A stretch of DNA of 35,804 bases from Anaerolineae bacterium. Lineage in GTDB: Bacteria; Chloroflexota; Anaerolineae; B4-G1; SLSP01. Where the stretch lies: the NCBI GenBank assembly GCA_016927095.1, contig JAFGNI010000193.1:1-35804 (forward strand). The letters are read 5' to 3'. The translations under genes and the position numbers were made by a program. Position 1 is the stretch's first letter, and each line of letters opens with the position of its first letter. Of this stretch, positions 1 to 7,365 are shown piece after piece. The notes below the pieces were generated by a model, which was not told where the DNA came from, did no database searches, and saw only the letters and a list, made by a program, of their open reading frames with translations.

Positions 1-45
1 ATTGTGGTTGTCTTGGGCCAGGACTATGAGCTACCGCAATCCTGA
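1..45 (+). CDS. C-terminal end of an LCP/LytR_C-type protein (partial)
   Basis: Frame 1 is open from the first base to a TGA at 43-45 and encodes the short tail IVVVLGQDYELPQS. This closely resembles the end of the next gene (VVVILGSDASVE), so it is probably the last strand of a LytR_C domain of an upstream LCP paralogue. The next gene follows after 37 bp, suggesting a tandem pair. Only 14 residues are visible, so the assignment rests on this match alone. Confidence 0.55.
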   Translation: MVVVLGQDYELPQS

Positions 46-82
46 CAGACAGCGGATGTTTTGGATCCGTGGGAGGTAACCC

Positions 83-1456
83 GTGAGCCAGGCCGGCGCT
101 GTGCCCTCAGCCAACAACCGGTTTCCTTACCGGGTTCTGATACGTCTCGGACTCATACTGATTTACCTGGTGGCGATTGCCGCTGGGGGATACGTGACCT
201 TCGTGCGGGTCCGCGACGAGGTTGCCTCCTCTGACATCCTACCCGATTTCACGATAGCGAAACCAGCCGACGAGGTGAGCCCCAACGTAGAGCGCGCAGA
301 AGGGGAAGCCCTGCCAGAGTGGACGGGCACAGATCCCGTGACCGTGCTGATTCTGGGTATCGACGAGCGCGTCCAGGAGGACGACTTCTGGCGCACCGAT
401 ACGATGATGTTGGCAACGCTGAATCCGGTCACGATGCAGGCCGGCGTTCTGTCGATTCCCCGCGACCTCTGGGTGCCGATCCCAGGGTATACTGAGAATC
501 GAATCAACACGGCACACGCGCTGGGAGATGCGTATGATCATCCGGGCGGCGGTCCGGCCCTGGCGGTCGAGACCGTTGAGTACAACCTGGGTGTTGAGAT
601 CACCTACTACGTGCGCGTCAACTTCCAGGCCTTCATCGACATCGTCGATCTGATCGGGGGCATCACCATCGATGTGCCCGAACCCATCGATGACGACTGC
701 TATCCGACGCCTGACTATGGCTGCGAGCAACTGCACTTCGATGCGGGCGAGCAGCACTTCTACGGCGACATGGCGCTGAAATACGCGCGCGTCCGCCACA
801 CCTCCGGCGGCGACTTCGACCGTGCCCGCCGCCAACAGCAGGTGATGCGAGCCATCCTGGAGCAGGTCACCAATACAAGAAAGCTTCCTCAGCTCGCCGC
901 GCGTGCGCCTGAGATCTGGCAGACTGTCGAGCACTCCACGAAGCTAGACCCGGATCTGCAATTGGATGAGATCATCGCTCTGGCGAACTTGGCAACCCAG
1001 GTCGACCCTGACGACATCCGGTTCCGTGTGATCGATGAGACGTGCACGCTTTTCGCGGAAACCCCAGACGAGATGCAGATCCTGATCCCCCTCCGTGACA
1101 AGATCCGTGCTGTGAGAGACCAGGTCTTCGGGCTGGAGAATGGCAACAACGAGCGCAAGACAGCAGAGACGGAGGCCGCGTCCGTTGCGATTCTCAACGG
1201 TACGACGACCGCGGGCCTGGCTTACGCGACGACGGAGTACCTCGAAGCCAACGGACTGTCTATCGCCCACTATGACAACGCCGACCGCCAGGACTACGAT
1301 ACGTCACTGATCATTCTCAACCGCGACATGCCCATGACCGCGCAGCAGCTGCTCTCGATGCTAAACCTGCCGGATTCCGCCGTGGTGAACGGCTCGAATC
1401 CCACGGCTGAGTACGATGTTGTTGTCATCCTGGGAAGCGATGCCAGCGTGGAGTAG
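83..1456 (+). CDS. LytR-CpsA-Psr (LCP) family cell-envelope protein with LytR_C domain
   Basis: A 457-residue membrane-anchored LCP protein. LCP enzymes transfer lipid-linked glycopolymers to the cell wall or S-layer glycan outside the membrane. Residues about 19-41 form one transmembrane segment. The LCP domain begins near residue 85 (VLILGID) and carries RTDTMML, SIPRDLWV and the arginine-rich DFDRARRQQQ segment that binds the pyrophosphate head group in the family. Residues about 370-455 are a LytR_C domain (VAILNGTTTAGLA). The GTG start at 83 is preceded by GGGAGGT at 71-77. It lies directly behind the tail of what looks like a paralogue. The acceptor polymer in this organism cannot be read from sequence. 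Confidence 0.9.
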   Translation: MSQAGAVPSANNRFPYRVLIRLGLILIYLVAIAAGGYVTFVRVRDEVASSDILPDFTIAKPADEVSPNVERAEGEALPEWTGTDPVTVLILGIDERVQEDDFWRTDTMMLATLNPVTMQAGVLSIPRDLWVPIPGYTENRINTAHALGDAYDHPGGGPALAVETVEYNLGVEITYYVRVNFQAFIDIVDLIGGITIDVPEPIDDDCYPTPDYGCEQLHFDAGEQHFYGDMALKYARVRHTSGGDFDRARRQQQVMRAILEQVTNTRKLPQLAARAPEIWQTVEHSTKLDPDLQLDEIIALANLATQVDPDDIRFRVIDETCTLFAETPDEMQILIPLRDKIRAVRDQVFGLENGNNERKTAETEAASVAILNGTTTAGLAYATTEYLEANGLSIAHYDNADRQDYDTSLIILNRDMPMTAQQLLSMLNLPDSAVVNGSNPTAEYDVVVILGSDASVE

Positions 1457-1492
1457 GGATCAGCGTCGGCAACGATCTCTCTTTGGCGATCG

Positions 1493-1514
1493 CACTGGCT
1501 GGGCCAAGCCAGTG
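1493..1514. terminator. Hairpin downstream of LCP gene
   Basis: CACTGGCT at 1493-1500 pairs with AGCCAGTG at 1507-1514 around a 6-nt loop, 36 bp after the LCP stop. No T-run follows, so it is a weak candidate for the 3' end of the plus-strand transcript. Confidence 0.3.
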
Positions 1515-1587
1515 GTCAGTCAAGCTGGTTCGTGGTAACCGACTTATCGGTTGTGTAGGCGCCTACAAGGCACCGGAACGACTGAGC

Positions 1588-1602
1588 CCCCACACTGTGG
1601 GG
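1588..1602 (-). terminator. Hairpin downstream of the glycosyltransferase gene
   Basis: CCCCAC and GTGGGG form a 6-bp GC-rich stem with a 3-nt loop, 15 bp beyond the stop codon of the minus-strand glycosyltransferase. It lacks a clear T-tract. It may end the convergent transcript. Confidence 0.3.
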
Positions 1603-1617
1603 CCGTTACTACGAACC

Positions 1618-3477
1618 TCAAAAGTCAGCTGAATCGAGGCCTAGCACAGTCTGCTCCCCCTGCGGTGCTGTCAAGGGCTTCATGATGATGTAGTTGAAGC
1701 CGTTCATAGGGATGTGCTCCACGAGCCCGTAGCTCTTCCCGATGGCAGCTAGCACCGGTGGGGGGTAGAACTGCGCGCGCATGATCACCAAGCCAAACGC
1801 CTGATCGCGGATCATGGTCTCCAGTTCTCCGGTGTCGAGCATGCCGTTGTTGTACAGATTGAGCAGCTGTGTGGGATTCGTGACGGTGGGTTTCCCGGCG
1901 AGCATCGTGAAGGCCGCTTCCTCACTGAGCACCGGAAGCGTGGTACTCCGAACATAGTCCATGATCTTCGCGCCGCCGACATAGTCCCGCGGCAGCATCA
2001 GATGCCCGACCTGGGAGTAGCCGACGGCGTCGTAGTAGGGATAGTCGGCGTAGGCGGACTGCCCTGCCACGCCCAGCGCACGGGCGACCTGCCCCCAGAC
2101 CGGCCCTTCGGTTGGCAAGTGGACCATACGGGTCATCTGAAAGAGGAGCACTAGGGGGATCGCGAAGGCGACCGCCGGGCGCCACGCGAGCCGGGCTGCC
2201 ATCACCCACGTGCGGAGTCTACCCAGCGCGAATCCGGAGAGCGTGATTGCCGCTGCGACCGAGGTGATCCAGTACGCCTCGCCAGCCCCCCATTTGCCCG
2301 ACAAGATCCCGGTCCCGATTGCCGCGACGAACCAAAGGCTGTAGACGGACAGGCGGTCCCAGTAGGTTTCGTAGAGCACCATCGCCCCGGCAAGCAGGAT
2401 GTAGACGATGTGGATCCTCAGCCATGTGCGGGTCAGCCCAATCAGCTGTGCCGTCAGGAACTCGTTGACGTTGGCCGAGATCGTGTTGACCCACCAGTAG
2501 CCGCCGGTGGCCCAGTTGATGAGAAGGAACACGGCTCCGAAGGCCGCCCCAAAGGCGACGACCAACTTGAGCGCGCGCAGAGGATGCTGCAGAAAGAGAT
2601 AGCCGAAGACCGCCGCCGCCGTGAAGACGGCCAATTGCTTGCTGTAGCCTGCCAGGAAGAGGCAGAGCAGGCCCAGAAGCACGTTACGACGGTAGTGGCG
2701 GGCATTGCCGCCCTGGGGGCTGCCCGCGTTCGCGATCAGCGTGACGCAGAGGAGCTCCAAAAAGACCATCAGCAGGTGCTGCCGGCAGAGCGGGCCAACG
2801 TGATAGACGAAGTTGGACGCTAGATAGGCCGCTCCGGAGGCCGCCGGGAGGAACCAGCCTCCCGTTCGCCGCCAGACCGCGAAGCCAATCAAAGCTGCGG
2901 TCATCAGGGTAATGGCGAAGGAGAGCACGCGCCCGGAGAGCAGCGTCTGGCCCAAGACAGGGAAGAGCAGCGTGTTGAGGATGTGGAAGACCGGCGGGTA
3001 GTTTGACGCGTAGAAGGGGAAGGTGCTGCTGTCCCGGTAGGGCCAGTCGCCCTGGCTATGGAGCACTGCGTCATAGAGCTCGAAGCTCTCGCCTTGGTCG
3101 TAGTCGTAAGGCCACCTGAAGAGGTCCATCGCGTAGGTGATGTAGACGGCGAGATAGGCGGCGAGCGCGATCAGGACGAGGGTGCGCAGCGCCCAGGCGA
3201 GCCACCGGATCCATCGAGGTCGATGCCCTAGCGCTTCGCCAGGTTCGTCCGGTAGCCGATAGTCGGGCTCGGCGGCGAGCGCTGCCGGCTCCGGGCGCAA
3301 GCGCAGGAGGGGCAATCCCATCGTAGCAACGCCCAGACCTGCGATCAGCATCGCGCGCTCCAGGGGACCGATGCCGGCCCAGGCACCACCGCCAAGACGG
3401 CCAACGGTGAGGAGCGCCAGATCGCCACCCAGACCCATCAAGATGAGGAGCCAACCAAGTTGTCGCTTCGTGATCAT
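1618..3477 (-). CDS. Multispanning membrane glycosyltransferase, GT39/ArnT-like
   Basis: A protein of 619 residues if it starts at the ATG at 3477. Reading further upstream adds about 105 arginine/proline-rich residues that look non-coding. The start MITKRQLGWLLILMG leads straight into a membrane segment. After about 100 residues and a second segment comes the acidic loop DYDQGESFELYDAVL, which resembles the DxxE-type catalytic loop of GT39/PMT-like enzymes using polyprenyl-phosphate sugars, followed by NYPPVFHIL and many hydrophobic helices. The last 120 residues are a soluble extracytoplasmic domain. The sugar and acceptor are unknown. A TATAAT box lies 7 bp before the ATG, which supports this start and suggests a leaderless transcript. 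It converges on the LCP gene. Confidence 0.75.
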   Translation of the reverse strand: MITKRQLGWLLILMGLGGDLALLTVGRLGGGAWAGIGPLERAMLIAGLGVATMGLPLLRLRPEPAALAAEPDYRLPDEPGEALGHRPRWIRWLAWALRTLVLIALAAYLAVYITYAMDLFRWPYDYDQGESFELYDAVLHSQGDWPYRDSSTFPFYASNYPPVFHILNTLLFPVLGQTLLSGRVLSFAITLMTAALIGFAVWRRTGGWFLPAASGAAYLASNFVYHVGPLCRQHLLMVFLELLCVTLIANAGSPQGGNARHYRRNVLLGLLCLFLAGYSKQLAVFTAAAVFGYLFLQHPLRALKLVVAFGAAFGAVFLLINWATGGYWWVNTISANVNEFLTAQLIGLTRTWLRIHIVYILLAGAMVLYETYWDRLSVYSLWFVAAIGTGILSGKWGAGEAYWITSVAAAITLSGFALGRLRTWVMAARLAWRPAVAFAIPLVLLFQMTRMVHLPTEGPVWGQVARALGVAGQSAYADYPYYDAVGYSQVGHLMLPRDYVGGAKIMDYVRSTTLPVLSEEAAFTMLAGKPTVTNPTQLLNLYNNGMLDTGELETMIRDQAFGLVIMRAQFYPPPVLAAIGKSYGLVEHIPMNGFNYIIMKPLTAPQGEQTVLGLDSADF

Positions 3478-3484
3478 GGCGGGG

Positions 3485-3512
3485 ATTATAGCGGGCGAGG
3501 TAACGCGCGCAA
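3485..3512 (-). promoter_or_regulatory. Promoter of the glycosyltransferase gene (leaderless)
   Basis: Read on the minus strand: TTGCGC (3512-3507), 16-bp spacer, perfect TATAAT (3490-3485). The ATG at 3477 falls where transcription should begin, and no Shine-Dalgarno sequence is possible between them. The -35 match is poor (3 of 6). Confidence 0.55.
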
Positions 3513-3530
3513 GGCGTCGAACCCCAGCGG

Positions 3531-3626
3531 ACCTTCCGGGAAGGTAGACCGGCGGCTCGATGCGGGGATCCTCACGACTGCGGAGTTGTGGAAACTTGCC
3601 GGACTCGGTGCACTTTCCCAGAAGGT
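3531..3626. promoter_or_regulatory. Paired 15-bp palindromic sites upstream of the PadR operon
   Basis: ACCTTCCGGGAAGGT at 3531-3545 is a perfect odd-centred palindrome. A second copy, ACTTTCCCAGAAGGT at 3612-3626, matches it at 12 of 15 positions. Their centres are 81 bp apart and the second ends 37 bp before the -35 box at 3664. The same arrangement occurs at 29652-29746. Two dimer operators, or the ends of a small repeat, would both fit. Confidence 0.5.
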
Positions 3627-3663
3627 TTTGTTCTGACAGCCTTGGTTGTGCTAAGTCGAAGTA

Positions 3664-3692
3664 TTGACAGTTTGTGTATAGTGCGCTAACAT
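3664..3692 (+). promoter_or_regulatory. Sigma-70-type promoter of the PadR/orange-protein-like operon
   Basis: Perfect TTGACA at 3664-3669, 17-bp spacer, TAACAT at 3687-3692. The ATG of the PadR gene is 23 bp downstream with GGGGAG between. TAGTGCGCTA at 3679-3688 is a near-palindrome overlapping the -10 box and could be an autoregulatory operator. Confidence 0.75.
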
Positions 3693-3715
3693 AGGGACCA
3701 GGGGAGAAGACGGAC

Positions 3716-4096
3716 ATGCCACCTGGACATGGACGGCGAGGGCGGGTGATGAAGCGTCGCTGGGGTCGCCGTATGCGCATTGTAGAGCCCATGATGCTTC
3801 TGCTGTTGGCGAACGAGCCGGTACACGGCTACCGGCTCGTCGAGCGTCTTGACACGGAGTTCGGCGTGAACGGGTTACCGCCCCAGACCGTGTACCGTGC
3901 CCTACAGGATATGGAGGAACGTGAATGGGTGCGGGCGGACTGGGATATCAGCAGCGCCCAGGGCCCACCGCGCAAGGTGTACCGGCTTACCGAGAATGGA
4001 TGGGCAGCTCTGGACACCTGGTCTCTCGAGATTGAGGACCTGCGCCGGATGCTGGATACGTTCTTGGAAAGCTATCGACGTGAGAGGTCAACTTAA
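3716..4096 (+). CDS. PadR family transcriptional regulator
   Basis: 126 residues. After a basic 20-residue N-terminus comes the PadR winged helix: VEPMMLLLLANEPVHGYRLVERL, with the GY-x-L signature, then a recognition helix (LPPQTVYRALQDMEE) and a wing ending in PPRKVYRLTENGW. A short C-terminal helix (LEIEDLRRMLDTFLESY) would form the dimer arm. GGGGAG precedes the ATG. It is the first gene after a strong promoter and 17 bp before the first NifX-like gene, so it probably controls this operon. The ligand is not evident, and the nearby palindrome ACCTTCCsGGAAGGT does not look like the ATGT-ACAT type site usual for PadR. Confidence 0.85.
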   Translation: MPPGHGRRGRVMKRRWGRRMRIVEPMMLLLLANEPVHGYRLVERLDTEFGVNGLPPQTVYRALQDMEEREWVRADWDISSAQGPPRKVYRLTENGWAALDTWSLEIEDLRRMLDTFLESYRRERST

Positions 4097-4113
4097 CGAA
4101 GGAGTGAACATCG

Positions 4114-4485
4114 ATGAAAGTAGCTGTCAGTGCAGTCAGTGAGGGCGTACAAGCGCCGGTTGACCAGCGATTCGGTCGCTGTACTTATTTCGTCTTTGTC
4201 GATACGGACACAGGTGAGGCCGTCTCTCGTGTCAACAACGCCGTCGCCAGTGGTCACGGTGCCGGGGTGCAAGCAGCGCAGTTCGTGGTACAGGAAGGCG
4301 CCGAGGCGGTGATTTCCGGTCGTGTAGGGCCCAATGCTTTCCAGGTTCTAACGGCTGCTGGGGTCCAGGTCTGCCAGAGCACGAGTCAGACCGTCGCGGC
4401 GGCAGTTGAGGCATTCAGGTCAGGCGAGCTTGTGGTGGTCGGCGGCCCCACAGGTCCGGCCCACGCCGGCAGCCGGAGGCGGTAG
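4114..4485 (+). CDS. NifX/NafY-type (dinitrogenase Fe-Mo cofactor / orange-protein family) protein
   Basis: 123 residues covering one RNase-H-like cofactor-binding domain of the NifX/NifB-C/orange-protein family, whose members carry or protect Mo- or Fe-containing clusters. Seen: MKVAVSA start, DQRFGRCTYF with the family's FGRC segment, GHGAGVQAAQ, and VGPNAFQVL. The last 15 residues are glycine/arginine-rich and carry no extra metal ligands, unlike the paralogue at 5210. AAGGAG lies just ahead of the ATG. No nif structural genes are present, so a role in nitrogenase assembly is not supported. Together with the two ATPases downstream, an orange-protein-type function is more likely. Confidence 0.85.
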   Translation: MKVAVSAVSEGVQAPVDQRFGRCTYFVFVDTDTGEAVSRVNNAVASGHGAGVQAAQFVVQEGAEAVISGRVGPNAFQVLTAAGVQVCQSTSQTVAAAVEAFRSGELVVVGGPTGPAHAGSRRR

Positions 4486-4533
4486 GCTGTGTGGGCTACA
4501 ACCCTGCCTGCTATGTGAGTTGGAGGTGGCAGT

Positions 4534-4914
4534 ATGGCGGATGTCGGGACGGGAATAGAGAGATCGACGCGAGGGGACCTGAGACGCGTGAGCAGCGATG
4601 CATCCAATGTGGACATCGTTGATGTCGAGGTCGTCTCGACGGAGAGTGCAGACCTGGTTCGTGAGAGCCACGCACGGCATACAGAGGTGGCTGGACGGGT
4701 CCTATCGCTATTGTCCAGCTTGGGTAATCTAGCGCTCAGGATCCTCGAGCAGCGAGTAGATGTGCGCAGCGCACCCCTGAAGGTGCCGGGCGCAAATGAC
4801 AAAACAGGCCTTGCCGGGCCGCAGATGCGCGGGACATCCACGCAACAGGGTTCTGGGTTCGGGCGGGGACAGGGCGGCCAACGCCGCCGGCGGCGTCACA
4901 GAGGTGCGTCGTGA
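4534..4914 (+). CDS. Uncharacterised small protein with amphipathic helix and Arg/Gly-rich tail
   Basis: I do not recognise a family. It has 126 residues with a good GGAGGTGG site before the ATG. Residues 1-60 are acidic and polar. About 55-75 form an amphipathic, leucine-rich helix (VLSLLSSLGNLALRILEQ). Residues about 105-126 are rich in Gly, Gln and Arg (GFGRGQGGQRRRRRHRGAS), strongly basic and RGG-like, which suggests nucleic acid or partner-protein binding. It sits between the first NifX-like gene and the Gly-rich zinc-ribbon gene, with 48- and 36-bp gaps, so co-expression is likely. The function is unknown. Confidence 0.6.
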   Translation: MADVGTGIERSTRGDLRRVSSDASNVDIVDVEVVSTESADLVRESHARHTEVAGRVLSLLSSLGNLALRILEQRVDVRSAPLKVPGANDKTGLAGPQMRGTSTQQGSGFGRGQGGQRRRRRHRGAS

Positions 4915-4950
4915 TCTGCTCCGCATAGTAAGTTCTAGGAGGTAAGGACA

Positions 4951-5169
4951 ATGGGTGGTGGACGTGGTCGTGGTGGCGGTCGCGGTGGTGGTGGTGCCGG
5001 CGGTGGTGCCGGCGGTGGTCGCGGGTTAGGGGGCGGTAATCGCCCTGGTGCGGGGGCCGGGGGTGTTTGTGTCTGTCCTCAGTGCGGACACGAGGTACCG
5101 CACCAAGTCGGCGTTCCTTGCTACAACAGGAAGTGCCCCAAGTGTGGCGCCACAATGATGCGTGGCTAG
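4951..5169 (+). CDS. Glycine-rich protein with C-terminal zinc ribbon
   Basis: 72 residues in two parts. Residues 1-45 are almost only Gly, Arg and Ala (repeats of GGGRG and GGGAG). Residues 46-72 form a CxxC...C(x4)CxxC cluster (CPQCGHEVPHQ, PCYNRKCPKCG) typical of a small zinc ribbon. Similar Gly-rich/CPxCG proteins accompany NifX-family genes in anaerobic bacteria and archaea, often mislabelled ferredoxins (from memory). AGGAGG lies 8 bp before the ATG, and the gene sits inside the operon. The low-complexity half could be doubted, but the ribosome site, the clean stop and the conserved ribbon make it a real gene. Confidence 0.75.
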   Translation: MGGGRGRGGGRGGGGAGGGAGGGRGLGGGNRPGAGAGGVCVCPQCGHEVPHQVGVPCYNRKCPKCGATMMRG

Positions 5170-5209
5170 GGCTTACAATCAAGTCAACATCTATAGCGGA
5201 GGAATATCA

Positions 5210-5608
5210 ATGCGCGTAGCTGTCTCTTCAGCGGATGCCCGTGGTTTGGATGGAAGTGTCTCGTCCCATTTTGGCCGTTGTCCTTACTTCACGATGATTG
5301 ATATCGCAGATGGTGTGATCGAGCAGGTGTCGGTTGTGGAAAACCCACACTACGACAACCACCAGCCTGGTCAGGTACCGGGATTTGTCCACGCTCAGAG
5401 GGCCGATATGATCGTGGCCGGTGGTATGGGACGGCGGGCCATTATGATGTTCGAGCAGTTAGGCATTGGTGCCCACACAGGCACCCATGCCAAGGTCCGA
5501 GATGCTGTCGAGGCAGCTCTTGGGGGGCATCTTGAGGAGGCAGCACCCTGCGCCGGACACGGCGGTAGTGGTGACTGCGAGGATCACCCACACGCGACAC
5601 ACCACTAG
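5210..5608 (+). CDS. NifX/NafY-type cofactor-binding protein with His/Cys-rich tail
   Basis: 132 residues. The ATG at 5210 is chosen because GGAGGA lies 6 bp upstream and the product then begins MRVAVSSADARG like its paralogue. Reading 16 residues further upstream is possible but has no ribosome site. Core motifs are SSHFGRCPYF, a GGMGRRAIMMFEQLGI segment, and a region equivalent to the NifX beta-alpha-beta core. The last ~25 residues are a metal-ligand-rich tail (PCAGHGGSGDCEDHPHATHH with six His and two Cys), suggesting an added metal site or transfer function. It probably works with the first NifX-like protein and the ATPases. Confidence 0.85.
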   Translation: MRVAVSSADARGLDGSVSSHFGRCPYFTMIDIADGVIEQVSVVENPHYDNHQPGQVPGFVHAQRADMIVAGGMGRRAIMMFEQLGIGAHTGTHAKVRDAVEAALGGHLEEAAPCAGHGGSGDCEDHPHATHH

Positions 5609-5620
5609 CCTGATCCTTCG

Positions 5621-6481
5621 ATGTCGACGGTCAAACTGACGTGGGTGGTGGACGACGAGGCTGCGGCCCCGCTCAGATCTGAGCACGGCTATGCACTCTG
5701 GGTCGAGACCGCTGCCGGTCGTGTGCTGTTTGACACGGGTGGCAGCGGGGAGACGCTGCTCCACAATCTGAGTGTTCTCGGGTTGAACCCTGAGACGCTT
5801 GATGCCGTTGTGCTGAGCCATGGCCACGACGATCATACCGGTGGGCTGGCGGCTCTGGCAGAGCATCTCTCACCGGGCACGCCTGTGGTGGCGCATCCGA
5901 CGCTGTTTCGCGCCCGCTATTCCCGCCACTCTGGCGATCTAGAGCACCGTGGCATCCCCGTCACCCAAGCAAGCCTTGAAGACTCTCTTACCTTTCGGTT
6001 CAGCCGCGATCCGGTCCAGGTTCTGCCCGGCGTGTGGACCACCGGTGAGGTCCAGCCCCGGCCTGAGCCTGAGGGCCGCAGTCGGTGGCACTTCATCGCG
6101 CAAGGCGACGGCCTCGTGCCGGATCCGTATGAAGATGACCTCTCGCTTGTCCTCGACATTGGCTCTGACCGACTTGTCCTGGTCTGTGGTTGCTGCCACG
6201 CGGGCCTGCTGAACACGTTGGCAACTGTGCGACGGAACTGGTCAGGAAAGATCGTCAGCATCGTGGGAGGCGTGCACCTCGCTAATGCACCGCAAGAGGT
6301 GATCGGCCGCGTCGTTGATATGCTCGGCGGCATGTCCGGTCTCCGGCACCTGTGGCTAGGCCACTGCTCTGGGCGGGCGATCGGGGAGGCAGCAAGCGTG
6401 GCCTTGCAGGGCGTGATCGTCGAGGCGCGCACCGCGGGACATAGCGTGACTTACGAAGATGGAGATAGTGTATGCGCATAG
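5621..6481 (+). CDS. MBL-fold metallohydrolase of the DHPPP-synthase-like group
   Basis: 286 residues. The metal motif LSHGHDDHTGG (H67, H69, D71, H72) is intact, with later ligand candidates in CGCCHAGLLNT (about 190) and LGHCSG (about 247). This subgroup includes proteins annotated as 7,8-dihydropterin-6-methyl-4-(beta-D-ribofuranosyl)-aminobenzene-5'-phosphate synthase and often sits beside NifX-type and MinD-type genes. It starts 12 bp after the previous stop without a clear ribosome site, suggesting translational coupling, and its end overlaps the next gene by 10 bp. The substrate is unknown. Confidence 0.85.
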   Translation: MSTVKLTWVVDDEAAAPLRSEHGYALWVETAAGRVLFDTGGSGETLLHNLSVLGLNPETLDAVVLSHGHDDHTGGLAALAEHLSPGTPVVAHPTLFRARYSRHSGDLEHRGIPVTQASLEDSLTFRFSRDPVQVLPGVWTTGEVQPRPEPEGRSRWHFIAQGDGLVPDPYEDDLSLVLDIGSDRLVLVCGCCHAGLLNTLATVRRNWSGKIVSIVGGVHLANAPQEVIGRVVDMLGGMSGLRHLWLGHCSGRAIGEAASVALQGVIVEARTAGHSVTYEDGDSVCA

Positions 6482-7365
6482 CCGTTGCGAGTGGCAAAGG
6501 CGGCACCGGAAAGACCACGGTGGCCGTAAGTCTGTTCAAGTCTCTAGCGTTGCTGGCTCCGGAACGTCGTCCGCCAGATCTGCGGCTGCTAGACTGTGAC
6601 GTCGAGGAGCCGAACGCTGCGCTCTTCTTGAGCACTGCGTTCGAGGTAACTGAGGACGTCGGCATTCTACTGCCGGAAGTTGACTTCGATCGCTGTACCT
6701 ATTGCGGTCGCTGCGCGGAGGTCTGCCTCTTCCACGCGATAGCGGTCTTCGGGAACCAGTTGCTTGTCTTCCCTGAGCTCTGTCACGGCTGCGGGAGCTG
6801 TGCCTACAACTGCCCGGAGCACGCGATTACAGAGCGTCGCAATACCACGGGCAGGATCTCTTGGGGCCGTCTGCCCGGTGAAGCGAATGTCTGGTTCGGT
6901 CAGGGGGAACTGAATGTCGGTGAGGCAATGGCGAACCCTGTCATCCGACGGCTCAAAGAGACTGTGGGAACGACCGGAGGGCAGGACTTAACGATTTTGG
7001 ATGCCCCACCGGGCAACGCATGTCCTGTTGTGGAGACGATGCGTGGCGCTGATTTCGTGCTCCTGGTGACGGAACCGACCCCATTTGGCCTGCACGACCT
7101 GCGCGTGGCGGTGCAGGTCGCCACTGAGGAGCTTGGCATCCCGGCGGGGGTGGTTATCAACAGGGACGGCGTAGGGGATGACAGCGTGGACGCGTTCTGC
7201 GCTGAGACCCATATCCCCATCCTGTTGCGCATACCGCTGGACCGCCGCATCGCCGAGGCCTACGCCGATGGCGTGGTGCTGAGCGATGCCCTCCCAGAGT
7301 ATCAGGAAATGTTCGTCGGGCTCTATGAGCAGATACGCGCCAGCGTGGGGGAGACGGTCCGATGA
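6472..7365 (+). CDS. MinD/Mrp-like P-loop ATPase with inserted 2x[4Fe-4S] ferredoxin domain (first copy)
   Basis: 297 residues. The deviant Walker A is at residues 8-16 (GKGGTGKTT), followed by the LLDCDVEEPN segment. A bacterial ferredoxin is inserted at about 70-120 with eight cysteines in two CxxCxxCxxxC(P) sets (C75-C85 and C104-C114). Switch II is seen in LDAPPGNACP. This architecture is that of the paired ATPases of the orange-protein operon in Desulfovibrio, where they bind Fe-S clusters and interact with the cofactor proteins. It overlaps the upstream MBL gene by 10 bp and the second ATPase by 4 bp (ATGA), so the three are translationally coupled. The two ATPases may form a heterodimer. 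Confidence 0.9.
   Translation: MRIAVASGKGGTGKTTVAVSLFKSLALLAPERRPPDLRLLDCDVEEPNAALFLSTAFEVTEDVGILLPEVDFDRCTYCGRCAEVCLFHAIAVFGNQLLVFPELCHGCGSCAYNCPEHAITERRNTTGRISWGRLPGEANVWFGQGELNVGEAMANPVIRRLKETVGTTGGQDLTILDAPPGNACPVVETMRGADFVLLVTEPTPFGLHDLRVAVQVATEELGIPAGVVINRDGVGDDSVDAFCAETHIPILLRIPLDRRIAEAYADGVVLSDALPEYQEMFVGLYEQIRASVGETVR

Noticed and set aside
239..934. 231-codon open frame on the minus strand
   Set aside because: It is antisense to the well-supported LCP gene and has no domain or ribosome site.
3478..3792. 105-residue N-terminal extension of the glycosyltransferase
   Set aside because: The extension is Arg/Pro-rich, overlaps the palindrome pair, the PadR promoter and the PadR start, and the TATAAT box 7 bp before ATG 3477 supports the shorter protein.
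4951..5085. Dismissing the Gly-rich frame as simple-sequence noise
   Set aside because: I kept it as a gene because of the AGGAGG site, the downstream four-Cys zinc ribbon in the same frame, and placement inside a co-directional operon.
4114..5608. Nitrogen fixation cluster
   Set aside because: NifX-family domains are present, but there is no nifH, nifD, nifK, nifE, nifN or nifB-type radical SAM gene. The ATPase context fits the orange-protein type instead.
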